The translations under genes were made by a program, and so were the position numbers. Positions 18,584 through 27,193 of a stretch of DNA of 64,000 bases are shown here, one piece after another; position 1 is the first letter of the stretch; every line of letters starts with the position of its first letter. This stretch comes from Aminobacter aminovorans (GTDB lineage: Bacteria; Pseudomonadota; Alphaproteobacteria; Rhizobiales; Rhizobiaceae), in assembly GCF_900445235.1 (NCBI RefSeq), contig NZ_UFSM01000001.1, forward strand, positions 3,859,501 through 3,923,500. The letters are read 5' to 3'. The notes under the pieces were generated by a model. That model was not told the origin of the DNA, ran no database searches, and saw only the letters and a program-made list of their open reading frames with translations.

Positions 18584-20124
18584 CTCTCACCACCCGAGAT
18601 TTCAGGCAGGCCGACGCCGGCGATTGCCTGGACGACGGCGCCGGTACGGACAAGTGCGATGGCCTTTTCCATGTCGGGGTGGAAATGGCGGTCTTCATCG
18701 AGATGCGGCACCTCAGCACGGACAAGCTTGCGCACGGCTTCGAGCGCTCCGCTCGAGGCCAGCGGGGCATGGAAGTCGCAGCCCTGGGCCGCGGCCAGCA
18801 GCTCGATGCCGAGCACGCCATTGGCGTTCTCGATCATGCCGAGCAGCCGGCGGGCGCCATGGGCGGCCATCGAAACGTGGTCTTCCTGGTTGGCCGAGGT
18901 CGGGATCGAATCGACCGATGCCGGATAGGCCTTCTGCTTGTTCTCGGAGACCAGGGCGGCGGCGGTGACCTGCGGGATCATGAAGCCGGAGTTGAGGCCG
19001 GGCTTCGGCGTGAGAAATGCCGGCATGCCGGAAAGGGCCGGATCGACGAGCATGGCGATGCGGCGTTCCGACAGCGAGCCGATCTCGCAGACGGCAAGGG
19101 CCATCATGTCGGCGGCAAAAGCCACCGGCTCGGCGTGGAAGTTGCCGCCCGACAGCGCGGTGTCGTCCTCGGTGAAGATCAGCGGGTTGTCGGTGACGCC
19201 GTTGGCCTCGGTGCCGAGCGTGTCGGCGGCCTGGCGCAGCAAGGTCAGGGCAGCACCCATGACCTGCGGCTGGCAGCGCAGGCAATACGGATCCTGGACA
19301 CGCTCGTCGCCGACGCGGTGGCTTTCACGAATGGCACTGCCGGCCATCAGATTGCGCAGCGTCTCAGCCGTTTCGATCTGGCCGCGATGCTTGCGCAGGA
19401 CATGGATGCGCGGGTCGAACGGCGCATCCGAGCCCTTGGCGGCATCGGTCGACAGCGCACCGGTCACCAGCGCCGAATGATAGAGGTTTTCCGCCTCAAA
19501 CAATGCGGCCAGCGCATAAGCGGTCGAGAACTGGGTGCCGTTGAGCAGCGCCAGGCCTTCCTTGGCGCCAAGGGTGATCGGCTCGAGCTCGTGGGTGACG
19601 AAGGCCACCTTGGCCGGCACGATGCCATGCGGGGTGTGGCAGTCGCCGACGCCGATCATCGTCGCGGTCATGTGCGACAGCGGCGCCAGGTCGCCCGAGG
19701 CGCCGACCGACCCTTGCGCCGGAACGACCGGAATGACGCCCCTGGCGAGCATCTGCTGCAACAGGTCGATTGTCTGTTCCCGCACGCCGGAAGCGCCCTG
19801 CGCCAGGCTGGCAAGCTTGAGCGCCATCATCAGCCGGGTGACGGCAACAGGCATCGGCTCGCCGACGCCGGCGGCATGGCTGAGCACGATGTTGCGCTGG
19901 AGCGTTTCCAAGTCGTTGGCCGGGATGCGGACGCTGGCAAGCTTACCGAAGCCGGTGTTGATGCCGTAGACCGGCTCGCCCTTGGCAACGATCCGCGCCA
20001 CCGTCTCCGCGCTGGCCTTGATCCCGGGGCGACAGGCCGGATCGAGTTCGGGAACGGCGCCGCGATAGATGGCGCGCCAGTCGGCAAGCGTGGCATTGCC
20101 GGGGTTCAATACGAGCGTGGTCAT
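18580..20124 (-). CDS. hutH: Histidine ammonia-lyase
   Basis: The first enzyme of the pathway, deaminating L-histidine to urocanate. The 514-residue product includes the self-cyclising Ala-Ser-Gly triad that forms the MIO cofactor in [14 protein letters not shown] (about residue 141), the NGTQ segment and the [14 protein letters not shown] stretch typical of HAL. The start ATG at 20124 overlaps the hutI stop (ATGA) and has GGAGAGGG upstream. The longer open frame upstream is hutI read-through. It belongs to the tightly packed hutI-H-G-U-D operon. Confidence 0.97.
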   Translation of the reverse strand: MTTLVLNPGNATLADWRAIYRGAVPELDPACRPGIKASAETVARIVAKGEPVYGINTGFGKLASVRIPANDLETLQRNIVLSHAAGVGEPMPVAVTRLMMALKLASLAQGASGVREQTIDLLQQMLARGVIPVVPAQGSVGASGDLAPLSHMTATMIGVGDCHTPHGIVPAKVAFVTHELEPITLGAKEGLALLNGTQFSTAYALAALFEAENLYHSALVTGALSTDAAKGSDAPFDPRIHVLRKHRGQIETAETLRNLMAGSAIRESHRVGDERVQDPYCLRCQPQVMGAALTLLRQAADTLGTEANGVTDNPLIFTEDDTALSGGNFHAEPVAFAADMMALAVCEIGSLSERRIAMLVDPALSGMPAFLTPKPGLNSGFMIPQVTAAALVSENKQKAYPASVDSIPTSANQEDHVSMAAHGARRLLGMIENANGVLGIELLAAAQGCDFHAPLASSGALEAVRKLVRAEVPHLDEDRHFHPDMEKAIALVRTGAVVQAIAGVGLPEISGGER

Positions 20125-21353
20125 TTCCCTCTCCAGATACGGGCATGGAGCGGGTTGAACCCCATGCGATAGACAAGTTCGGCCGGGCTTTCGATGTCCC
20201 AGATGGCGAGATCGGCCCATTTTCCTGTTTCGAGCGTGCCGGTCTCGGTGAGCAGCCCGAGCGCGCGGGCGGCTTCGCGGGTGGTGCCGGCGAGGCACTC
20301 CTCGACCGTCATGGCAAACAGGGTCGCTGCCATGTTCATGGTCAAAAGCAGCGAGGTCAGCGGCGACGTCCCGGGGTTGTTGTCGGTGGCGACAGCCATT
20401 TTCACGCCGTGACGGCGGAACAGCTCGACTGGCGGCTTTTTGGTTTCGCGGATGAAATAGAAGGCGCCGGGCAGGATGACGGCGACCGAGCCCGCCCCGG
20501 CCATTGCGGCAGCACCCGCTTCGTCGGTGTATTCGAGATGGTCGGCCGACAGCGCGCCATGAGTTGCGGCAAGGGCTGCACCGCCGAGATTGGAGAGCTG
20601 GTCGGCATGGAGCTTGACCGGCAGGCCCCTGGCGCGGGCGGCGTCGAAGACACGCGTCATCTGCGCCGTCGAAAAGGCGATGCCCTCACAGAAGCCGTCG
20701 ACGGCGTCGGCAAGGCCTTCGGCTGCGATCTGGTCGAGCATCGGGCCGGCAACGAGATCGATATAGGCGTCCTTGTCGCCACCTGCTTCCGGCGGCAGCG
20801 CGTGCGCCCCGAGGAAGGTGGTGCGCACAGTCACCGGCCGCAGCTCGGCCAGTTGCCTGGCGGCGCGCAGCGACTTGGCTTCGTTGTCGAGGTCGAGGCC
20901 GTAGCCCGACTTGACCTCGACGGTCGTCACACCTTCTGACATCAGCGCATCGAGGCGCGGCAAGGTCTGGGCCACCAGATCGGCCTGGCTCGCCGCGCGC
21001 AGCGCCTTGACCGACGAGACGATGCCGCCCCCTGCCCGCGCCACCTCTTCATAAGTCGCGCCTGCCAGCCGCATCTCGAACTCGTTGGCACGGTTGCCGG
21101 CATGGACCAGATGGGTATGGCAGTCGATCAGGCCCGGCGTGATCCAGCGGCCGTCACAGTCGATGACCTCGGCGCCGTCGCGCAGAGCCTGGGGCATGTC
21201 GACTTCCGGGCCGGCAAAGACGATGCGGCCGTCACGAGCGGCAATCGCGCCATGTTCGACAATGCCAAGGCCGGCGGCAGCTTCAGCCAGCGTCGCCAGC
21301 CGCGCATTGCGCCAAATTCTTGCCGATGTCGCTGATTGGTTGCCAGCCATCAT
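20121..21353 (-). CDS. hutI: Imidazolonepropionase
   Basis: An amidohydrolase-superfamily enzyme that opens imidazolone propionate to N-formimino-L-glutamate. The 410-residue product has the metal motif [10 protein letters not shown] (about residue 75), the family GYGLD segment and a downstream [10 protein letters not shown] loop carrying the conserved Asp. I prefer the ATG at 21353, 11 nt after GGAGG. An alternative TTG at 21371 would put the Shine-Dalgarno inside the gene. It is the first gene of the leftward hut operon, and its promoter region contains the HutC-type palindrome shared with hutF. Confidence 0.95.
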   Translation of the reverse strand: MMAGNQSATSARIWRNARLATLAEAAAGLGIVEHGAIAARDGRIVFAGPEVDMPQALRDGAEVIDCDGRWITPGLIDCHTHLVHAGNRANEFEMRLAGATYEEVARAGGGIVSSVKALRAASQADLVAQTLPRLDALMSEGVTTVEVKSGYGLDLDNEAKSLRAARQLAELRPVTVRTTFLGAHALPPEAGGDKDAYIDLVAGPMLDQIAAEGLADAVDGFCEGIAFSTAQMTRVFDAARARGLPVKLHADQLSNLGGAALAATHGALSADHLEYTDEAGAAAMAGAGSVAVILPGAFYFIRETKKPPVELFRRHGVKMAVATDNNPGTSPLTSLLLTMNMAATLFAMTVEECLAGTTREAARALGLLTETGTLETGKWADLAIWDIESPAELVYRMGFNPLHARIWRGK

Positions 21354-21378
21354 CTTTTTCGTTTCCTCCAACTACGAT

Positions 21379-21392
21379 TATGTATATACATA
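21379..21392. promoter_or_regulatory. HutC operator candidate between hutI and hutF
   Basis: TATGTATATACATA is a perfect 14-bp palindrome in the 91-bp divergent promoter region, 26 bp from hutI and 53 bp from hutF. HutC repressors of the GntR/UTRA family bind similar TGTATA-TACA palindromes, and hutC lies just downstream of hutF. One site could repress both operons until urocanate binds HutC. Confidence 0.8.
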
Positions 21393-21444
21393 TCAGAAAG
21401 GCGATGCAAGTGCTATCGTGCACATGAAAGGTGAGGAGATTCTG

Positions 21445-22797
21445 GTGGCGACGATCTTTGCGGAACAGGCGCTGCTGGCCGACGGCTGGCAACGCGACGT
21501 GCGGATGACATTGGCCGGCGGCCGCATCGGCACAGTGGAAACAGGCGCGGCCGCGCAGCCCGGCGACGAGCGCCACGCCATTGTCCTGCCCGGCATGCCC
21601 AATCTGCACAGCCATGCCTTCCAGCGCGGCATGGCAGGCCTGGCCGAAATCCGCGGACCGTCGTCCGACAGCTTCTGGTCCTGGCGCGAAGTGATGTACC
21701 GCTTCGCGCTGTCGATGACACCAGAGCAGGTCGAGGCGGTCGCCGCCCAGCTCTATGTCGAAATGCTGGAGGCAGGCTTTTCCCGCGTCGGCGAGTTCCA
21801 CTATCTCCATCACGACCGCGACGGCAGCCCCTATGCCAACATCGCCGAGATGGCCGAACGCATTGCCGCGGCCTCTGTCGAGACCGGCATCGGGCTGACA
21901 TTGCTGCCGGTGTTTTATGCCCATTCCGGCTTCGGCGGCGCGCCCGCCAATGATGGCCAGCGTCGATTCATCAACGATACGAATCGCTTCGCACAGCTTT
22001 TTGAGAAGTGCGGCGAAGCGCTGAAGGGCATCGACGGTGCGGTGCTCGGCCTGGCGCCGCACAGCCTGCGTGCCGCAACGCCTGACGAACTGGCCATTGT
22101 CACCGCGCTGACGTCAGGCCCTGTTCACATCCACATCGCCGAACAGGTCAAGGAAGTCGAAGACTGCGTCGCCTGGTCCGGCGCCCGGCCGGTCGAATGG
22201 CTGCTGCGCCATGCCGATGTCGACAAAAGCTGGTGCCTGATCCACGCCACCCACATGACCGAGGCCGAGACGATCGCCATGGCCCGGTCGGGAGCGGTCG
22301 CCGGCCTGTGCCCGATCACCGAGGCCAATCTCGGCGACGGCGTCTTTGCAGCGCCGCTGTTCGTCGAACATGGCGGCAAATATGGCGTCGGCTCGGATTC
22401 GAATGTCGAGATCGGCCTCAGTGGCGAGCTCAGGATGCTCGAATATTCGCAGCGCCTCGCCCATCGCGCCCGCAACGTGCTGGCGACCCCGGGCCAGTCG
22501 ACCGGCCGTGCCTTGTTCGACGCAGCACTTGACGGCGGCGCCCAGGCGCTGGGCGCAGGCCCGGCGGGACTTGCAACGGGCTCGGCCGCCGATTTCGTCT
22601 CGCTCGACCCCAACCACCCGACGCTCGCCGGCAAATCGGACGATGCCATTGTCGATGCCTGGATCTTTGCCGGCGGCGGCAAAGTCGACTGTGTCTGGGC
22701 AAATGGCCGCAAAGTCGTTTCCGACGGCGCACATTTCCGTCGCGACGCTATTGCGGCAAGGTTTCGTAACGTGATGATGGAACTGACGGCGACGTAA
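21445..22797 (+). CDS. hutF: Formimidoylglutamate deiminase
   Basis: An amidohydrolase-superfamily enzyme that deiminates N-formimino-L-glutamate to N-formylglutamate, feeding HutG. The 450-residue product has the metal-binding NLHSHAFQRGMAG near residue 55, HIHIAEQ (about 229) and a GSDSNVEI segment carrying the conserved Asp (about 316). I chose the GTG at 21445 because GAGGAG sits 6 nt upstream and the resulting length matches known HutF. An in-frame ATG at 21424 is an alternative. It is followed 6 bp later by hutC. Confidence 0.94.
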   Translation: MATIFAEQALLADGWQRDVRMTLAGGRIGTVETGAAAQPGDERHAIVLPGMPNLHSHAFQRGMAGLAEIRGPSSDSFWSWREVMYRFALSMTPEQVEAVAAQLYVEMLEAGFSRVGEFHYLHHDRDGSPYANIAEMAERIAAASVETGIGLTLLPVFYAHSGFGGAPANDGQRRFINDTNRFAQLFEKCGEALKGIDGAVLGLAPHSLRAATPDELAIVTALTSGPVHIHIAEQVKEVEDCVAWSGARPVEWLLRHADVDKSWCLIHATHMTEAETIAMARSGAVAGLCPITEANLGDGVFAAPLFVEHGGKYGVGSDSNVEIGLSGELRMLEYSQRLAHRARNVLATPGQSTGRALFDAALDGGAQALGAGPAGLATGSAADFVSLDPNHPTLAGKSDDAIVDAWIFAGGGKVDCVWANGRKVVSDGAHFRRDAIAARFRNVMMELTAT

Positions 22798-22803
22798 CTT
22801 GGG

Positions 22804-23577
22804 GTGATTGGGGTGCCCGATTCGACGGCGGAGATGCTTCAAGAGACGGCTGGCAGCGATGCATCGACATCGCTCTACCAGCGCATCCTCAACGACATCA
22901 GGGACCGCATCGTTTCGGGCGAATGGGAACCCGGCTACCGCATCCCGTTCGAGCATGAGCTGACCGCCGAATATGGCTGCTCGCGCATGACCGTCAACAA
23001 GGCGCTGTCGCAGCTCGCCAAGGCCGGGCTGATCGAACGGCGCCGCCGCTCCGGCAGCTTCGTGCGCCGGCCGCAATCGCAAGCCGCGGTGCTGGAAATC
23101 CACGACATCCGCGTCGAGGTCGAAGCGCTCGGCCTGCCCTACCGCTATGAGCTGATGGCCCAGACCAGGCGGCGTGCCACGACGGTCGACCGCGACAGGC
23201 TTGGCCCCGGCCCTTCGGTTGCCGGCCAGGTGCTGGCCTTGCAATGCCTGCATTATGCCGGGGTGCGGCCGTTCTGCGTCGAGGATCGGCTGATCAATCT
23301 TGCCGCCGTGCCTGAAGCGGCCGATCAGGAATTCCTGAAGTCGGCGCCCGGGCCGTGGCTGATCGGACAGGTGCCGTGGAGTGCCGCCGAGCACGTCATT
23401 CGCGCCGCCTCCGCCGACAGCGAAACGGCCGCCGACCTTGGCCTCGCCAGCGGCGCGCCCTGCCTGATCATCGAAAGGCGGACATGGAGCGCCGAGCGCC
23501 CGGTCACCCATGTGCGTTTCACCTATCCGGCCAACGCGCATGCCGTGGTCGCCCGCTTCACCCCGTCAGACAGCTAG
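22804..23577 (+). CDS. hutC: Histidine-utilisation repressor, GntR family
   Basis: A GntR/HutC-subfamily repressor of 257 residues. The winged helix-turn-helix is at about residues 24-90 (YQRILNDIRDRI, then PFEHELTAEYGCSRMTVNKAL), and a C-terminal UTRA effector domain, expected to bind urocanate, follows. It is cotranscribed with hutF. The start is a GTG at 22804. Another GTG at 22813 and an ATG at 22834 are possible, and no clear Shine-Dalgarno decides. Its likely target is the palindrome at 21379. Confidence 0.93.
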   Translation: MIGVPDSTAEMLQETAGSDASTSLYQRILNDIRDRIVSGEWEPGYRIPFEHELTAEYGCSRMTVNKALSQLAKAGLIERRRRSGSFVRRPQSQAAVLEIHDIRVEVEALGLPYRYELMAQTRRRATTVDRDRLGPGPSVAGQVLALQCLHYAGVRPFCVEDRLINLAAVPEAADQEFLKSAPGPWLIGQVPWSAAEHVIRAASADSETAADLGLASGAPCLIIERRTWSAERPVTHVRFTYPANAHAVVARFTPSDS

Positions 23578-23630
23578 GATCTGTTGACACAGTGCTGTTG
23601 CCAGTGCGATCCACAGCGTTAGGGGATGCC

Positions 23631-24080
23631 ATGGCGACACTTAGGATTTACGATCTCAAGCATCACGTCCTCGCTCTTGATATCAGAGACTTACTGCGGC
23701 TTTTGGCACCTCGGTCTTTGGAGGCAAATTGGATGGTCACGACCGTCAAGTCGTCCAAAGATGGGCACGAATGGTTCGAGGCCACAGGTGAAGGCGGCGA
23801 GCAGCTGGAGGAGTTGGCGCAGGACAACGCCCGCCTTTCAGGCTCCGACCTAGCAGCCTTGGCCGAGGAGACGCAGCAGGTTATCTGGGGCGAGTTCGTC
23901 GGCTCGGGACCGATGCAGTCAGACAAGGCATGGGTTACGATCCGAGCCGTCGACAGTACGTTCTACGAGATCGATACGGACGATGAGACGGTGCTGAGTA
24001 AGATCAGCTCGACCTACAAAGACGTCCGAACGGGGGACACTACGATTACATCATGGCTTTCGGACCGTTCCGGTGAATGA
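23631..24080 (+). CDS. Conserved hypothetical protein (149 aa)
   Basis: A soluble acidic protein with no signal peptide and no domain I can name. It resembles small rhizobial hypotheticals with a WVTIRAVDSTFYEI core. The ATG has AGGGG upstream, and the frame begins 54 bp after hutC. Codon use is less GC-biased than in the hut genes. The last 10 or so residues (SWLSDRSGE) overlap convergently with the end of an IS remnant, so the natural C terminus may have been altered by the insertion. Confidence 0.65.
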   Translation: MATLRIYDLKHHVLALDIRDLLRLLAPRSLEANWMVTTVKSSKDGHEWFEATGEGGEQLEELAQDNARLSGSDLAALAEETQQVIWGEFVGSGPMQSDKAWVTIRAVDSTFYEIDTDDETVLSKISSTYKDVRTGDTTITSWLSDRSGE

Positions 24081-24530
24081 TGGCAGCCAGACGCGAACGG
24101 CAGCTAGAGCAAGGAAAGCAGCCAACGACCTCTCCGTTTTATCATAGCGGGTGGCTACGCGCCGAAACTGCTTGAGCTTGTCGAATAGGCGCTCGATGCG
24201 GTTTCGATCCTTGTAGGCCTGAAAGTCGCAGACTGGCCGCGCTTTTCGGTTAGCCTTCGGCGGTATAATGGGCCTGATCCCGTGGATCAGCAGTTCTTCA
24301 CGTAGAAAGGCGCTGTCATAGCCCTTGTCAGCGAGAAACAATCTCGGCTTGCCAACCGGCATTGCTAGCAAGCTCGGAATGGTATTGTAGTCCGACACTT
24401 CGCCACCCGTCAGGATGAACCCGAGAGGGCGTCCTTGACCGTCCGCGCGGGCGTGGATTTTTGTCGTAAAGCCGCCGCGTGATCGACCAAAAGCCTCCTT
24501 ATGAGTCCCCCTTTAGCGCCCGCAGCCATC
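24051..24530 (-). pseudogene. IS5-family transposase remnant (C-terminal part)
   Basis: Reading leftwards from about 24512, the frame encodes the C-terminal half of an IS5/IS427-group DDE transposase. It contains EAFGRSRGGFTTKIHAR, DGQGRPLGFILTGGE, FLADKGYDS (second catalytic Asp region) and DRNRIERLFDKLKQ with ATRYDK (catalytic Glu region). A short AAGAKGG piece lies in the other frame just upstream (about 24517-24530), as expected from the family's -1 frameshift arrangement. The N-terminal half is absent and no clear terminal inverted repeats are visible, so the element is truncated and probably immobile. Confidence 0.85.
24055..24530 (-). mobile_element. Truncated IS5-family insertion sequence
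   Basis: The boundaries are estimates from where transposase similarity begins and ends. The left end lies near the 3' end of the upstream hypothetical gene, and the right end is close to 24530, where GC3-rich rightward coding sequence of different origin starts. No target-site duplication could be recognised. Confidence 0.7.
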
Positions 24531-24548
24531 TTCCCGGCTGGACGCGAT

Positions 24549-24782
24549 ATGGAGTTGGTCGAAGACCTGATCGAGCGGCTTGGCAAGAAAACCGCAGGCT
24601 CAGTCCTGGCGCAGCTTTGGAGCCGCCCCGTCCTGAAGCGCGATGCCCTCGGAATCCATGGCACCCTGTTCTACGACAATCAGCATCGGCGAAACCATAT
24701 GCCGCTGTCGAAACGTGAAGTCGACTGGGACGATGGCTCCGTCAACCAGGCTCAGCGCGAGCTGTTCGCCAGACACCGTTAG
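24549..24782 (+). pseudogene. Orphan 3' fragment of an unknown gene
   Basis: From the right end of the IS remnant an open rightward frame runs to a TAG at 24780-24782. It has strongly GC3-biased, natural-looking codons and ends KREVDWDDGSVNQAQRELF. The first in-frame ATG (24549) has no ribosome-binding site, and the frame merges upstream into IS sequence. It looks like the C-terminal part (about 77 codons) of a host gene cut by the insertion or by a deletion. I do not recognise the family. Confidence 0.5.
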
Positions 24783-24812
24783 TTGTGCACGCCGCCTCGG
24801 TCCGGAAACAGA

Positions 24813-24844
24813 AACGCCGCGCATCCCTGGGGATACGCGGCGTT
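24813..24844 (-). terminator. Terminator after ridA
   Basis: Arms AACGCCGCG (24813-24821) and CGCGGCGTT (24836-24844), with additional ATCC/GGAT pairing inside, 31 nt past the ridA stop. On the minus strand TTTCTGTTT follows the stem. Confidence 0.75.
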
Positions 24845-24874
24845 CTTTCGTGGCCTGAAGCCGAAGACCGTCGC

Positions 24875-25219
24875 TTATGCAGCGGCGGTGATGATGATCT
24901 CGACCTTGTACTCAGGGCCGGCCAGCTTGGCTTCGCCGGTGGCGCGCGCCGGCGTGTTGCCCTGCGGCACCCAGCCGTCCCAGACCGAGTTCATCTCGGC
25001 GAAGGTCGACATGTCGTCGAGCCAGATGATCGCCTGCAGGATCTTGGTCTTGTCGGTGCCGGCCTTGGCCAGCAGCGCGTCGATCTCGGCCAGGATGGCC
25101 TTGGTCTGCGCGGCAACGCTTTCGCCCGGGGCGCCGACCTGGCCCGCCAGGTAAACGGTGTTGTTGTGGATCACGATCTGGCTCATGCGGGGGCCGACAT
25201 CGATACGACGAACGCTCAT
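24875..25219 (-). CDS. RidA-family enamine/imine deaminase
   Basis: A 114-residue YjgF/YER057c/UK114 (Rid) protein, a small trimeric cytosolic enzyme that hydrolyses reactive enamines and imines produced by PLP enzymes. Seen are NTVYLAGQVG near the N terminus, IDALLAKAGTDKTKILQ in the middle and a TPARATGEAKL segment with the conserved Arg, followed by VEI. It is closer to the diverged Rid subfamilies than to classical RidA. It is transcribed away from the azt operon and followed by a good terminator. Confidence 0.92.
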   Translation of the reverse strand: MSVRRIDVGPRMSQIVIHNNTVYLAGQVGAPGESVAAQTKAILAEIDALLAKAGTDKTKILQAIIWLDDMSTFAEMNSVWDGWVPQGNTPARATGEAKLAGPEYKVEIIITAAA

Positions 25220-25366
25220 GGGTGGTCTCCTTCCGTTATGGGTGGCGCCTTCTTAGATTTTGCCACCCCCTCGGCGCAAGGCCGCAATGGTCGAATTCCA
25301 TGGACCAGCGCCCGGTTCACCCGCTTTGCGTCCCAAATCCACCGGACAAATCGGCCGTCCTCGTTG

Positions 25367-25381
25367 ACTAATGTAATAACA
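25367..25381. promoter_or_regulatory. Zur box candidate upstream of aztA
   Basis: ACTAATGTAATAACA aligns with the perfect box before aztD (TGTTATGTAATAACA), identical over the central and right parts and diverged in the outer left arm. It lies 12 bp before the aztA start, so bound Zur would block the promoter. Confidence 0.65.
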
Positions 25382-25392
25382 TCACATATCCA

Positions 25393-26295
25393 ATGATCCG
25401 TTCGCTGCCGCAAAGCATGAAGCCGATGACCGACGCCTGCCTGACATTCAAGGACCTGACGCTTGGCTACAACAGCCATCCGGCCGTGCACCATCTCAAC
25501 GGTGCGATCAGCTCGGGATCGCTGACCGCCGTCGTCGGCGCCAATGGCTCGGGCAAGTCTACCCTGATGAAGGGCATCGTCGGCGTGCTGAAGCCGATGG
25601 CCGGCATTTGCACCGTTACACCGGGCAAGCGCGTCGCCTATCTGCCGCAGCAGTCCGAGCTCGACCGCAGCTTCCCGGCCCGTGTCGTCGACCTCGTCTC
25701 GCTCGGCCTCTGGCCAAAGCGTGGCCTGCTTGGCCGCTACTCCAGGGACGACCGCGATTCCGTCTCGAAAGCGCTGATGGCGGTTGGCCTCGAAGGTTTC
25801 GAAAAGCGCGCCATCGACACGCTGTCGGGCGGCCAGCTCCAGCGTGCCCTGTTCGCCCGCGTGCTGGTGCAGGATGCCGACCTGATCCTGCTCGACGAAC
25901 CGTTCAACGCGGTCGACGCCAAGACCGTCGGCGACCTGATCAAACTCATCCAACGCTGGCACGGCGAAAGCCGCACGGTGATGGTCGTCGCCCATGACCT
26001 CGAACTTGTGCGCGCGCACTTCCCCAACACCTTGCTTCTGGCCCGCCGGCCGGTCGCCTGGGGCGAAACGCGCGAGGTGCTGCGCCCGGAAAACCTGCTC
26101 AAGGCACGTCGTTTCGACGAAGCCTGGCATGACGATGCGCCCTGGTGCGAGCCGGACGACGGGCATGCGCACGGCCACACGCATTCCCACACAGATGGGC
26201 ATGACCACGCCCATGGACAGGACGGGCATCACCATCATGATCACGGCGAAGTCCACGATCATCCCGACCACGAATCCGGCCCCCGGGCAGCGTGA
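25393..26295 (+). CDS. aztA: Zinc ABC transporter ATPase with histidine-rich tail
   Basis: The ATP-binding subunit of a metal (cluster A-I type) importer, matching AztA/ZnuC. Walker A is GANGSGKS (about residue 54), signature LSGGQLQRA (about 144), Walker B LILLDEPFNAVD (about 165) and H-loop VVAHD (about 198). The last 45 residues form a His/Asp-rich tail (repeated HxH, HGH and HHHH clusters) that probably binds zinc. The product is 300 residues; ATGs at 25417 and 25426 are alternative starts. It overlaps or abuts aztB, with a Zur box directly upstream. Confidence 0.94.
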   Translation: MIRSLPQSMKPMTDACLTFKDLTLGYNSHPAVHHLNGAISSGSLTAVVGANGSGKSTLMKGIVGVLKPMAGICTVTPGKRVAYLPQQSELDRSFPARVVDLVSLGLWPKRGLLGRYSRDDRDSVSKALMAVGLEGFEKRAIDTLSGGQLQRALFARVLVQDADLILLDEPFNAVDAKTVGDLIKLIQRWHGESRTVMVVAHDLELVRAHFPNTLLLARRPVAWGETREVLRPENLLKARRFDEAWHDDAPWCEPDDGHAHGHTHSHTDGHDHAHGQDGHHHHDHGEVHDHPDHESGPRAA

Positions 26296-26303
26296 CCTTC
26301 GCC

Positions 26304-27170
26304 ATGTATGATTTCCTGATCGCCCCCTTCGTCGAATTCGGCTTCATGCAGCGCGCGCTCGCCGGCTCGCTGATGCTGGCGCTGGGCGCCTGCCCGGTCG
26401 GCGTCTTCCTGATGCTTCGACGCATGAGCCTGACCGGCGACGCCATGGCGCATGCCATCCTGCCCGGTGCTGCCGCCGGCTTCCTGCTTTATGGCCTGCA
26501 GATCGTGCCGATGACAATTGGCGGGCTGATCGCAGGCGTCATCGTGGCGCTCGGCGCAGGTGCGGTGTCGCGCTTCACGGTGCAGCGCGAGGACGCCTCG
26601 ATGGCGGCGTTTTACCTGATCTCGCTGGCGCTCGGCGTGCTGATCGTGTCGCTGCGCGGCTCGAGCGTCGACCTGATGCATGTGCTGTTCGGCACCGTGC
26701 TGGCGCTCAATGACGACGCCCTGACGCTGATCGCGCTGATCTCCGGCATCACGCTTCTGACGCTCGCCATCTTCTGGCGCGCACTCGTCGCCGAATGCCT
26801 CGACCCGCTGTTCCTGCGTTCGGTCAGCCGGCTCGGCACGCCCGTCCATTTCATCTTCCTCGGCCTCGTCGTGCTCAACCTGGTCGGCGGCTTCCAGGCG
26901 CTCGGCACGCTTCTGTCGGTCGGCCTGATGATGCTGCCGGCGGCGGCGGCGCGCTTCTGGACGGCGCGCGTCGAGCCGATGTGCGCAGTCGCCTTCGGCT
27001 TCGGCGCCATTTCATGCGTCGCCGGGCTGCTGGTGTCCTATCACGCCTCGCTGCCCTCAGGCCCGGCCATCATCCTGTCGGCCGGCGCGATCTACCTCGC
27101 ATCCGTCGTTTTCGGCACCCGCGGCGTCTTCAACACCAGGCTGCGCCGCCACCGCCACCGCACCGCCTGA
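26304..27170 (+). CDS. aztB: Zinc ABC transporter permease
   Basis: An ABC-3 family inner-membrane permease (ZnuB/AztB/MntB type), about 288 residues with eight or so hydrophobic helices. The family segment RRMSLTGDAMAHAILPG is near residue 40. The start could be the ATG at 26304, which matches the usual family N terminus (MYDFLIAPF), or a GTG at 26292 that overlaps the aztA stop. It works with AztA and the AztC binding protein. Confidence 0.94.
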   Translation: MYDFLIAPFVEFGFMQRALAGSLMLALGACPVGVFLMLRRMSLTGDAMAHAILPGAAAGFLLYGLQIVPMTIGGLIAGVIVALGAGAVSRFTVQREDASMAAFYLISLALGVLIVSLRGSSVDLMHVLFGTVLALNDDALTLIALISGITLLTLAIFWRALVAECLDPLFLRSVSRLGTPVHFIFLGLVVLNLVGGFQALGTLLSVGLMMLPAAAARFWTARVEPMCAVAFGFGAISCVAGLLVSYHASLPSGPAIILSAGAIYLASVVFGTRGVFNTRLRRHRHRTA

Positions 27171-27193
27171 TCCGCTTCAACATGGAGAGACAT

